Shown one piece after another: positions 1 through 8,863 of a DNA stretch of 64,000 nt. This stretch comes from Caldilineaceae bacterium (GTDB lineage: Bacteria > Chloroflexota > Anaerolineae > Caldilineales > Caldilineaceae): assembly GCA_019637685.1 (NCBI GenBank), contig JAHBVF010000006.1:170199-234198 (forward strand), written 5' to 3'. Numbering within the stretch: the stretch's first letter is position 1; each line of letters starts with the position of its first letter. Under the pieces are notes generated by a model that made no database searches, was not told the DNA's origin, and saw only the letters and a list, made by a program, of their open reading frames with translations. The position numbers were made by a program, and so were the translations under genes.

Positions 1-1
1 C

Positions 2-3000
2 ACCCTTTCCTGTGACGCAGGGGCCTACGAAGCCCTGGATGTGACGCCCCTTTGTTTTGTGGAGAGCAACGGCGACGCCGACACCGACTTCGCCGGGGAC
101 GCGGGCGCGGTGCAGGCGGGCATTGACGCGGTCGCCTATGGCGGCGGCAGCAACGGCGCGGTCAAAGTGGCGGGGACCTGCACCGGCGTCAGTGCCACCA
201 ACGGCCTGAACCAGACCGGCTACATCTCCACCGGTCTCAGTCTGAGCGGTGGCTACACAATCACCAACTGGCTGGCCGCGGCAGACCCGGACGCCTATCC
301 CACGACACTGGACGCGGACGGCGGGGGGCGGGTGCTCTATGTCACCGGCAGCCAGCCTGTCACCGTAACCGGGCTGATCATCACCGGGGGAGATGCAGGC
401 GGCGGGGGCAACGGCGGCGGCATTTTCGCTTCCAACAGCGCCGCACTGACCCTGGACGACAGTACTCTGCAATCCAACAGCGCCTCCAGCGGCGGCGGTC
501 TTTTCGCCCTCAATGCCATTACCGTTACCAATTCCGCGTTTGTGAGGAATAGCGCCGATTCTGGCGGCGGAATGATGGGCTTCGTTTCGGTGGTCATCAG
601 CAACACCAGCTTTATCAGCAACACCGCGGATAGCGGTGGCGGGCTGAATGTACCCAACGGCAGTCTCTCATTGAGCGGGGTTACATTCCAGGAAAACAGC
701 GCCACTGACGCTGGCGGTGGCTTGATTGCCACCGGCAGCGCTGTTACCGTGGAATCGTCAAACTTTATCAGCAACCAGGCCCAGAGTGGCGGCGGTCTGC
801 ATTTGCCCACCGGTGTCGTCTCTGTGAACGATACTGCCATCTCAATGAACAGTGCATCGGAATTCGGCGGCGGGTTGTATCTCACCGGCTCGGATGTCAC
901 GATTACCGATTCATCGATTCTGAGCAACACAGCAGGCGATGACGGCGGCGGCATCTATCGGCCAACGGGCAACTTTACTTTCCGCGGCAACAGCGTGCGC
1001 GGCAACAGCGCTGACGGGCTGGGCGGTGGGCTGCTTCTGTATACATCTGCCACGCTGGAGCAGAGCACCATTGCCGACAATTCCGCAAGCATCGGTGGCG
1101 GGGTCTATACCACCCAGCTCTTGACAGTACTGGAGTCCACCATCAGCGGGAATAGCGCAGACGAAGCCGGCGGCGGGATATTCACTTATGGCAGCCTGAC
1201 TTCTCTGGAGAGCAGCACTCTCAGCGGCAACCAAGTTCTCACCGACACAGCGAACGCTTGGGGCGGCGGCGGATTGGCGGTTGCATCGAACAGCGGTGTG
1301 GAAACGCGTATTGTCTACAGCACAATTGCCGACAACAGCGCCCCCAATCTCACGGGCAAAGACGGCATCGCCATCACCGGGACCCTCGCGATCACGGGCA
1401 GCATTGTCAGCGGCAACGGCAGCGCCAACTGCACGTTCGACGGCAGCGTCTCCGTCGTCTCTGGCGGCTATAACGTGGAGAACGGGGATTCCTGCGGCTT
1501 GGGGGGCGCGGGCGATCTCGCCAACACCGATCCCCTGCTGGCTGCCCTGGCCGACAACCCTTCGACAGGCTCAGGACAAGCAACGACCACCCAGACCCAC
1601 GCGCTGGGCGCGGGCAGCCCGGCCATCGACATCATCCCCGCGGGGAGCTGCACAGTCAGCACAGACCAGCGGGGCGCGGCCCGACCCGCGGACGGCAACG
1701 GCGACGGCAACGCCGCCTGCGACGCGGGCGCGTTTGAAGCCTACTACCCGGAGATCGATGTGCGCGGGCTGGGCCAGTCCATCCCCAGCGGGGACGATAG
1801 CCCCAGCCCCAGCGACGACACGGATTTCGGCGCGGCCGGCGTGGGCGGGGCAGCGGTGGCACACACCTTCACCATCAGCAACACCGGCTCCACGACGCTG
1901 ACGCTGACCGCATCTCCGGCGGTGAGCCTGGCCGAGGGCAGCCACTTCAGCGTCAGCGCCCAGCCGGGCAGCAGTGAAATCGCCCCGGGCAGCGCGGCCA
2001 CCTTCGATCTCAGCTTTGCACCCACAGCCCAGGGCATTTTCACCGACACTGTGACCATTGCCAGCGACGACGCGGACGAGCCGAGCTACACCTTCGTGGT
2101 GGACGGCATCGGCTGTGCCAGCGAAAACGTGCTGCGGGTGGACAGGGACGCCATCGGCGCAGAGAGCGGCGCGTCCTGGACGGACGCCTTCACCCATTTG
2201 CAGGACGCGCTGGCCGTGGCTGACGCCTGTGACGCTATCACCCAAATTTGGGTGGCCGAAGGCGTCTACTACCCGGACGCGGGCGTCCTCGTGAACGACG
2301 ACGACCGATCGGCCAGCTTTGCCCCCCGTTCCGGCGTGGCTCTCTACGGCGGTTTCAACGGCACGGAGAGCAGTCTGGGCGAGCGGGACGCGGCGCTTCA
2401 CGTCACCGTCCTCAGCGGCGACATCGACGGCAACGATACAACCGACGCCACCGGTGTCGTCACCGACACGGCCAACCTCAACGGCAGCAACGCTTATCAC
2501 GTTTTCCTGCTGGACGGCAGCAGCACGCCCATTACGGGAACGACAGTTATTGATGGATTTACCATCACCGCGGGACAGGCAAATGGCTCTTTGCCAGACA
2601 ATCGCGGTGGTGCAATCCTCTGCGACGCTGGGGGCAGCGGTGGTGAATGCAGCCCAGCGATCAGCAACGTCACTTTCAGCGGCAACAGCGCCCAGTATGG
2701 CGGCGCGGTATCAGCTTTAAGCGGGTTGGGCGGGGTTGCGAGTCCCGCCTTCTCTGCGGTGGTCTTCGATAGCAATTTAGCGACTCGCCAGGGCGGTGCC
2801 CTATTCCTTACCGCCGCAGACAATGCAGGCAGTGTTGCCAATCCCAGCCTGGCCAACGTCACTTTCCGCGACAATTCCAGTGACATCATTGGTGGGGCCG
2901 TTTATATCTACAGTGACCTGGGCGGCAGCAGTACGCCCAGCTTCACCGACGCCCTTTTTAGTAACAACAGCGCCCAGGCCGGCGGCGCGATCTACAGTGA

Positions 3001-6000
3001 GGTTGATGTAGCAGGTGTCAACGAAATCGAACTCACGAATGCGATTTTTGAGAATAACAGTACCACCTACACCGGGGCGGGGGGGGCAATCTACACCGAA
3101 GCGTATGGGGGCGGCGAGGCCAGACTCAACGTCACCAACGCAACCTTCGACAACAACAGCGCCGATGCTGCAGGTGGAGCCATCTATAACGACGGATATG
3201 ACAGCGGCAGCAGCGTCGTCGTCACACTGACAGACGTTATACTGAGCGGCAATACCTCAAACCTTGGCGGGGCCGTCGCCAATTTCAGCGAAGACAGCGG
3301 CAGCGCCAGCGTCATCCTGCAAAATGTCACCCTCAGCGGCAACGAAGCTGGGCAGGGGGGCGCTATCTACAACGAAGGCACTGACAGTGGCGTCGCCAGC
3401 ACGGTCCTCTCTTTTACCACCGTCTACAGCAATACGGCCAGCAATGACGGCGGAGCCATCTATACCAGTGCATCAACCTCCGGTCAGGCCGATATATCGA
3501 TGGCCGGATCGATTTTGTGGGCCAACAGCGCGGGGGGCAGCGGCGACGCCATCTACAACGACGACGCCTTCGCCGATCCCAACACACTGACGACGACCGT
3601 CTCCTACAGCGTTGTGGAAGGCTCCGGTGGCTCGGCCAGTTGGGACAGCAGCCTGGGCACGGACGGCGGCGGCAACAGCGATGCAGATCCATTGCTGGAC
3701 CCACTGGCGGATAACGGCGGTTCCACCCAAACCCACGCGTTGCAATCCGGCAGCCCGGCCATCGACTTTGTGCCCTACGGCGCGGGCGGCTGCGGGACGA
3801 CCATCACCGGCGACCAGCGGGGGGAGAGCCGCCTGCTCACCCTCTCCTGTGATGCCGGGGCCTATGAGTCGCAGAGTGTCGTTGCAAGCTGCTTTGTGGA
3901 AAGCAACGGCGACGCGGCCACCGACTTCGCCGGGGACGCGGGCGCGGTCCAGGCGGGCATTGACGCGGTCGCCTATGGCGGCGGCAGCAACGGCGCGGTC
4001 AAAGTGGCGGGAACCTGCACCGGCGTCAGTGCCACCAACGGCCTGAACCAGACCGGCTACATCTCCACCGGTCTCAGTCTGAGCGGCGGCTACACAATCA
4101 CCAACTGGCTGGCCGCGGCCGACCCGGACACCTACCCCACGACACTGGACGCGGACGGGGCAGGGCGGGTGCTCTACATCACCGGCACCCTGCCTGTGAC
4201 GGTGACAGGACTGATCATCACCGGCGGCTACTGGGATGTCATCGAGAACAGCCTTGTGCCAGGCGGTGGTATCTACGCAGCCGCCAGCAGTGTTGCCATC
4301 ACCGACAGCCAGATACTGAGCAACACAGCGTTCAGTTCCCCCTTAGTCGAACCACTGGGCGGCGGTCTCTACCACGCCGCTGGCACCCTGGTTCTCTCTA
4401 ATCTGGAGGTGGGATATAACGCCGCCACCGGGACCTATAGAGGAAGGGGGGGCGCGCTCTATAGCGCAGGCGAAAGCGTCACTGTTGTCGATAGCACTTT
4501 TTTGAACAACACGTCTGATGCGAAGGGCGGTGCTCTCTACACCACGGGCGCTCTCATCGTCACCGACAGCACGTTCACTGGGAACAACAGCAGCAACGAC
4601 GACGGCGGCGCGCTCTTCCACAACGGCAGCAGCGGAATCATCAGCGGCTCCACCTTCCGCCAGAACCGATCCGAATTTACCGGCGGCGCGCTGAGCCTGG
4701 ATGGGGACGAATTCACGATTCAAAACAGCCTTTTTGAGGAGAATTCGGCCTACTATGACGGCGGAGCCATCGCCAAGTGGGGTGGAACGCTCCACATCAG
4801 CGACAGCATCATTCGTCAGAACACAGTGGATGTCTACACAGGCGGCGGCATCGTCAACAGCGCCGGCAGTATGATCCTCGAAAGCAGCGCCATCGTCAGC
4901 AATACGGCCCCGCTGGTGGGCGGCGGCATCCTCAACGGCTACGATAACGGCGCGCCGGCGTCGCTCACGCTGATCAACAGCACCGTGAGCGGCAACCAGG
5001 TGACAACCGCCACTGTGGACACCTACTACGGCGGCGGCGGTATCGGCCACTGGACGGATGACTCCAGCAGTCTCACCATCCGCTACAGCACCATCGCCAA
5101 CAACAGCGCCCCCAATCTTGACGGACGCGACGGCCTCTATGTCAACGGCGCAGTGACCGTTACCGGCAGCATCATCGCCGGCAACGGCACGCAGAACTGC
5201 GCCGGCAACAGCGCCACCTACACCTCCGAGGGCTACAACCTGGAAGATGTCGACACCTGCGGCTTCGACACCACTGGCGACCAACCCAACACCGATCCTC
5301 TGCTGGGCACACTGGCCGAGGAGGGTGATACTTTTGTCTATATACCAGCCAAGAGTAGCCCGGCCGTAGACATCATCCCCGTAGGCGCGGCAGGCTGCGC
5401 CGTCACCTATGCCGAAGATCAGCGGGGCGTGGCCCGCCCCCAGAATCTCTACTGCGATAGCGGCAGCGTGGAGATCACCAACCAAACGCCCACGGCTGGG
5501 GATGACAGCTACAGCACCGGCGCGGATGAAGCGCTGACGATCCTTGCGGCAGGTGTACTCGCCAACGACAGCGACCCGGACGGCGACAGCCTCTCCGCGC
5601 TGCTCAGTGCCCCACCCACCAACGGCAGCCTGGCGCTCAACAGCGATGGCAGCTTTGTTTACACACCGACGGTCGGCTTTGCCGGGGTGGATCGTTTCAC
5701 ATACGCTGCGTCGGATGGCAATCTCCGCGCCTCAGCCGAAGTCACAATTGCCGTCGGCTCGGCCACTGTGCCCGACATCCCCCTGAGCGGCCCGGCCTGG
5801 AACCTCTTCGGCTGGCCCCTGCAAGCGAGCTACGCCATCAGCGAAGGGCTGGCAAGCATCGACGGCAGCTACGCGACGGTCTACGGCTACACGCCGGACG
5901 ACGGCAGCGACCCCTGGAAAGTCTATGATACTTCCCTGCCCGGTGTCCTCAACGACCTGACCCGGTTTGAGTTCGGCCACGGCTATTGGATCAGCACCAC

Positions 6001-6424
6001 CCAGAGCGTGACTGTCACCCTTTCCACACTGGGCAGCAGCCGTCTGGCCGGCCGCTTCGACGGTAGCCTGCCCCCGCCTCCCGCCACCCTCTGGGGACGA
6101 AATGACGGGGGCGACAGGGAAGTGACCGTCACAATCGACGGTGTTGTCTGTGGCACGGGCAAGATAGCGGGGGGCTGGTATCGGGTCCACGTGGCCACGG
6201 ACGTTGAGCGGCCCGGCTGTGGAGCCAACGGACGCACGGTGACAGTGCAGGCGGGCGACGTCACCCGCTCCCTGGCCTGGCCTGGCGCGGGCGTACATCG
6301 GGTGGCACTGACACCCAGCCAGCTTTTCCTGCCATCCGTGCAGGCAGGCGGCGTTCGTACACCAGCGCCGTCCCCACAGGCGGAGGTCGAGTACCAACTC
6401 CATCTGCCGTCGGTGGGGCGCTGA
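2..6424 (+). CDS. Secreted right-handed beta-helix (choice-of-anchor Q-like) protein, 5' truncated
   Basis: The frame is open from base 2, so the N-terminus lies outside the window; the first GTG (base 41) is probably internal, because bases 2-50 match coding sequence around 3839-3890. Most of the protein is Gly/Asn/Ser-rich repeats of the type NNSA..GGGI(Y/L), typical of parallel beta-helix adhesins or polymorphic surface proteins. Three blocks end in a DQRG..R..CDAG(A/S)xE pattern, typical of choice-of-anchor Q domains. An ASPM/SPD-2/Hydin-like beta-sandwich (HTFTISNTGS) lies near residues 570-690, and a cadherin-like module (LANDSDPDGD) near residues 1825-1915. A segment of about 300 bp is present twice (about 53-350 and 3892-4193). 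The C-terminus is LHLPSVGR, a tail like that of the next gene. The likely role is surface adhesion or matrix; no enzyme motif was seen. Confidence 0.85.
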   Translation, partial: TLSCDAGAYEALDVTPLCFVESNGDADTDFAGDAGAVQAGIDAVAYGGGSNGAVKVAGTCTGVSATNGLNQTGYISTGLSLSGGYTITNWLAAADPDAYPTTLDADGGGRVLYVTGSQPVTVTGLIITGGDAGGGGNGGGIFASNSAALTLDDSTLQSNSASSGGGLFALNAITVTNSAFVRNSADSGGGMMGFVSVVISNTSFISNTADSGGGLNVPNGSLSLSGVTFQENSATDAGGGLIATGSAVTVESSNFISNQAQSGGGLHLPTGVVSVNDTAISMNSASEFGGGLYLTGSDVTITDSSILSNTAGDDGGGIYRPTGNFTFRGNSVRGNSADGLGGGLLLYTSATLEQSTIADNSASIGGGVYTTQLLTVLESTISGNSADEAGGGIFTYGSLTSLESSTLSGNQVLTDTANAWGGGGLAVASNSGVETRIVYSTIADNSAPNLTGKDGIAITGTLAITGSIVSGNGSANCTFDGSVSVVSGGYNVENGDSCGLGGAGDLANTDPLLAALADNPSTGSGQATTTQTHALGAGSPAIDIIPAGSCTVSTDQRGAARPADGNGDGNAACDAGAFEAYYPEIDVRGLGQSIPSGDDSPSPSDDTDFGAAGVGGAAVAHTFTISNTGSTTLTLTASPAVSLAEGSHFSVSAQPGSSEIAPGSAATFDLSFAPTAQGIFTDTVTIASDDADEPSYTFVVDGIGCASENVLRVDRDAIGAESGASWTDAFTHLQDALAVADACDAITQIWVAEGVYYPDAGVLVNDDDRSASFAPRSGVALYGGFNGTESSLGERDAALHVTVLSGDIDGNDTTDATGVVTDTANLNGSNAYHVFLLDGSSTPITGTTVIDGFTITAGQANGSLPDNRGGAILCDAGGSGGECSPAISNVTFSGNSAQYGGAVSALSGLGGVASPAFSAVVFDSNLATRQGGALFLTAADNAGSVANPSLANVTFRDNSSDIIGGAVYIYSDLGGSSTPSFTDALFSNNSAQAGGAIYSEVDVAGVNEIELTNAIFENNSTTYTGAGGAIYTEAYGGGEARLNVTNATFDNNSADAAGGAIYNDGYDSGSSVVVTLTDVILSGNTSNLGGAVANFSEDSGSASVILQNVTLSGNEAGQGGAIYNEGTDSGVASTVLSFTTVYSNTASNDGGAIYTSASTSGQADISMAGSILWANSAGGSGDAIYNDDAFADPNTLTTTVSYSVVEGSGGSASWDSSLGTDGGGNSDADPLLDPLADNGGSTQTHALQSGSPAIDFVPYGAGGCGTTITGDQRGESRLLTLSCDAGAYESQSVVASCFVESNGDAATDFAGDAGAVQAGIDAVAYGGGSNGAVKVAGTCTGVSATNGLNQTGYISTGLSLSGGYTITNWLAAADPDTYPTTLDADGAGRVLYITGTLPVTVTGLIITGGYWDVIENSLVPGGGIYAAASSVAITDSQILSNTAFSSPLVEPLGGGLYHAAGTLVLSNLEVGYNAATGTYRGRGGALYSAGESVTVVDSTFLNNTSDAKGGALYTTGALIVTDSTFTGNNSSNDDGGALFHNGSSGIISGSTFRQNRSEFTGGALSLDGDEFTIQNSLFEENSAYYDGGAIAKWGGTLHISDSIIRQNTVDVYTGGGIVNSAGSMILESSAIVSNTAPLVGGGILNGYDNGAPASLTLINSTVSGNQVTTATVDTYYGGGGIGHWTDDSSSLTIRYSTIANNSAPNLDGRDGLYVNGAVTVTGSIIAGNGTQNCAGNSATYTSEGYNLEDVDTCGFDTTGDQPNTDPLLGTLAEEGDTFVYIPAKSSPAVDIIPVGAAGCAVTYAEDQRGVARPQNLYCDSGSVEITNQTPTAGDDSYSTGADEALTILAAGVLANDSDPDGDSLSALLSAPPTNGSLALNSDGSFVYTPTVGFAGVDRFTYAASDGNLRASAEVTIAVGSATVPDIPLSGPAWNLFGWPLQASYAISEGLASIDGSYATVYGYTPDDGSDPWKVYDTSLPGVLNDLTRFEFGHGYWISTTQSVTVTLSTLGSSRLAGRFDGSLPPPPATLWGRNDGGDREVTVTIDGVVCGTGKIAGGWYRVHVATDVERPGCGANGRTVTVQAGDVTRSLAWPGAGVHRVALTPSQLFLPSVQAGGVRTPAPSPQAEVEYQLHLPSVGR

Positions 6425-6429
6425 GGACC

Positions 6430-6463
6430 AGACCTGCCAGGTTTCGGAAAACCTGGCAGGTCT
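6430..6463. repeat. REP-like palindrome, copy 1
   Basis: Two perfect 15-bp arms (6430-6444 and 6449-6463) surround a CGGA loop, six bases after the stop of the beta-helix gene. The same palindrome, with the same loop in one case, flanks the RAYT gene at 62721-62756 and 63406-63443. In this position it may also act as a transcription barrier. Confidence 0.85.
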
Positions 6464-6787
6464 CCATTTGTCTGCCATTGCAGACAAAACTGTCTGTTTT
6501 GAGAGACAGACAGAATCGGTTTCACGGGCTATTGTTGTAGCCAGCCAGGGCTGCCTGGCGCGATCCACAATGCCAGGGAGAAAATCCAGATGCACACGAG
6601 CCATACGACAGACACCAGCCCCCGGCCACGCGCTTTCCCTGGAATGCGGATTGATCGGCACGGTCTTCTTCATTTTGACAGGAAATGGCAAAATCCGACA
6701 ACCGCCCGTCCTGTAAAGAAAGAGCGTCCGAAACGAGACAGCCTGCTTATTCTGCGCGAATTGATGCCCAGGAAATGACAATTGTCA
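6464..6787. other. Gene-free stretch between the two secreted proteins
   Basis: No convincing gene is seen here. It holds short dyads around 6485-6510 (CAAAAC/GTTTTG and a GACAGACAG run). No clear promoter was recognised for the following gene, although it should have one. Confidence 0.4.
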
Positions 6788-8539
6788 ATGTATAACCCAA
6801 TTCGAATTCCCCTGCCCACGCCATCGCCATATTTGTCCCAGGCCGTCCGCTTCCTTTGGATCGCCTGCCTGCTTCTGGCCGCGGTTTTGTTCAGCCGCCA
6901 ACCGGCAGACAGCGCCGGGCCGCCGGAACAGCCCCACACCCTCTGGGGCTATCTGACACTGAACGGCAGTGCTGCGGTCACAGGTACGGAGATTTCCATT
7001 TTGGTGGATGGCGTTGTGGTGAAAACGACCACCACAAAAGACGATTCCGGTCTGTGGGGAACCGTCAACCTGACGGCAGATGAGGGCGCAGCGGGCAGTA
7101 CGATTTCCTTCGCCGTTTCCGGATACGTCATTGCCCAAACCACCCAACTCACTTTTGGCCGCACCGAACAGATCGATCTGCACGCGCTCACCCCTACTGC
7201 CACGCCCACGTCCACATCAACACCAACGCAGACACCGACTCACACGTCCACGCCGACGCAGACGCCGACCCATACATCCACACCGACACACACGTCCACG
7301 CCGACGCAGACGCCGACCCATACATCCACACCGACACAGACGCCGACACACACGTCCACGCCGACGCAGACGCCAACTGTCACGCCAACATCTACACCGA
7401 TACAGACCGCGACGCACACAGCCACCGCCACGAATACGCCTGTCACGCCTGGCGCGACCACGCACACGCCCACGCCAACACTCACGGCATCGCCGACCCA
7501 AACGGCAACGCTGACACCGACGCACACAGCCACCGCCACGAATACACCTGTCACGCCTGGTGCGGCCACGCATACACCCACGCCAACGCTCACAGCATCA
7601 CTGACACAGACGCCGACACACACAGCCACCGCCTCCAATACGCCTGTCACGCCCGGCGCGGCCATCCATACCCCCACGCCAACGCTCACATCAACACCGA
7701 CACAGACACCCACAGCTACACCGATACACACAGCCACAGCCACAAATACGCCCGTCACGCCCGGCGCGGCCACCCATACCCCCACGCCAACGCTCACATC
7801 AACACCGACACAGACACCCACAGCTACACCGACGCACACGGCTACCGCCACGAATACGCCTGTCACGCCCGGCGCGGCCACCCACACCCCAACAGCCACG
7901 GCCACACCTACCCCGCGGGATGAGGATGGCGTGCCGGTCGAAATCGAGATTGCTGTCCCCAATCGCGAGGGGCCTGGTATCGGCGACGGCAACGGTGACG
8001 GCATCCTGGATGCGGAACAGGCCAATGTCGCGTCCCTGCCCAACGCGGTCAACGGCAGCTACGTGACCATCGCCGTGCCGCCCGGCCTGCGCCTGGAACG
8101 AGTCATCGCTCTGCTGCCGTTGACACCGCCGCCGCCAGGGGTCGATCTCGCGTGGGGTCTATTCCGGTTTTCGGTGAAGGGTCTGGCTCCGGGGGCCTCG
8201 GTGCCCGTGGAATACATTGTTCACGACAACCGCTCGCCCAACAGTTTCTGGAAGTTTGGGCCGTTGCCCACAGGCAGCCGCGCCCACGAGTGGTACGAAT
8301 TCTCCTTCAACGGCGCGACCGGCACACAGGTGGTGGATCAGAAGACACTGCTGCTGACTTTTGTGGACGGACAACGGGGCGACAGTGACCTGACGGCCAA
8401 TGGCGTAATTGTCGATCCGGGCGGGCCGGCGGTGGTAGGGTGGGTTGTCTATTTGCCTGTTGTCCGGCTGGGGAGTGCCCAATCCGGCGGGCAGTCTCTT
8501 TTGCCCCAGTACGTCTACCTGCCCCAGATTTTCCGCTAG
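6788..8539 (+). CDS. Secreted Thr/Pro-repeat protein with choice-of-anchor U-like domain
   Basis: The start is ATG 6788; TTG 6782 is in frame and closer to the AGGAA at about 6770, so the start is uncertain by two codons. A signal peptide is evident (hydrophobic stretch [14 protein letters not shown]). A short Ig-like or carboxypeptidase-regulatory-like domain follows (about residues 45-135). Next comes a Thr/Pro-rich linker of roughly 240 residues built from [10 protein letters not shown] and [18 protein letters not shown] repeats, and then a globular region with [13 protein letters not shown] and [15 protein letters not shown] motifs, typical of choice-of-anchor U domains. The tail has two LP motifs ([10 protein letters not shown] and YVYLPQIFR at the very end). 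It is probably a cell-surface protein, with the linker likely glycosylated or wall-spanning. Confidence 0.8.
   Translation: MYNPIRIPLPTPSPYLSQAVRFLWIACLLLAAVLFSRQPADSAGPPEQPHTLWGYLTLNGSAAVTGTEISILVDGVVVKTTTTKDDSGLWGTVNLTADEGAAGSTISFAVSGYVIAQTTQLTFGRTEQIDLHALTPTATPTSTSTPTQTPTHTSTPTQTPTHTSTPTHTSTPTQTPTHTSTPTQTPTHTSTPTQTPTVTPTSTPIQTATHTATATNTPVTPGATTHTPTPTLTASPTQTATLTPTHTATATNTPVTPGAATHTPTPTLTASLTQTPTHTATASNTPVTPGAAIHTPTPTLTSTPTQTPTATPIHTATATNTPVTPGAATHTPTPTLTSTPTQTPTATPTHTATATNTPVTPGAATHTPTATATPTPRDEDGVPVEIEIAVPNREGPGIGDGNGDGILDAEQANVASLPNAVNGSYVTIAVPPGLRLERVIALLPLTPPPPGVDLAWGLFRFSVKGLAPGASVPVEYIVHDNRSPNSFWKFGPLPTGSRAHEWYEFSFNGATGTQVVDQKTLLLTFVDGQRGDSDLTANGVIVDPGGPAVVGWVVYLPVVRLGSAQSGGQSLLPQYVYLPQIFR
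7190..7915 (+). repeat. Coding minisatellite for the Thr/Pro linker
   Basis: Short ACACCGACGCAGACGCCGAC-like units (7200-7400) are followed by a longer unit repeated about five times up to 7900; each long unit contains GCCACGAATACGCCTGTCACGCC or a close variant. Unit borders keep the reading frame. Neighbouring copies are nearly identical, which suggests recent expansion. Confidence 0.8.
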
Positions 8540-8863
8540 GCAGAACGGTCGCGGATGGCGACACACGCGATTTCCAAAAGAGGCCCGGCAATCTGCCGCG
8601 GGTCAGCTACTTGCAGCCCAGTACCACACCAGACCCGTTTGCTCCATTCGGCAACATCCGTTCCCCCAGACTCCTCCTGCGTGACACCCCAGCGCGCTTT
8701 GTGGCTACGGCTGAAAAGATTTGGAAGTACACCCCCTCCAACGTTATGAAAATCGGCCCCAATCGGGTATAATTGAAACGTTCGTTCGCATTCCCGACCT
8801 ACGCGCCGCGGCCCCTGTTTTGCCCTGGCTAGCGGTGCGGCAGAGGCCGCCAGGAGAGATTGT
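8540..8863. other. Intergenic region upstream of gyrA
   Basis: No gene or repeat was recognised in bases 8540-8740. The distal part carries the candidate gyrA promoter, listed separately, and a leader of about 85 nt. Confidence 0.4.
8744..8773 (+). promoter_or_regulatory. Candidate gyrA promoter
   Basis: A perfect -10 hexamer TATAAT lies at 8768-8773, with a weak -35 (TTATGA, 8744-8749) 18 bases upstream. It would give a leader of about 85 nt before the gyrA ATG. Confidence 0.4.

Noticed and set aside
7190..7915. A CRISPR array
   Set aside because: The units are in frame, adjoin directly without unique spacers and encode a Thr/Pro linker. No cas gene is present.
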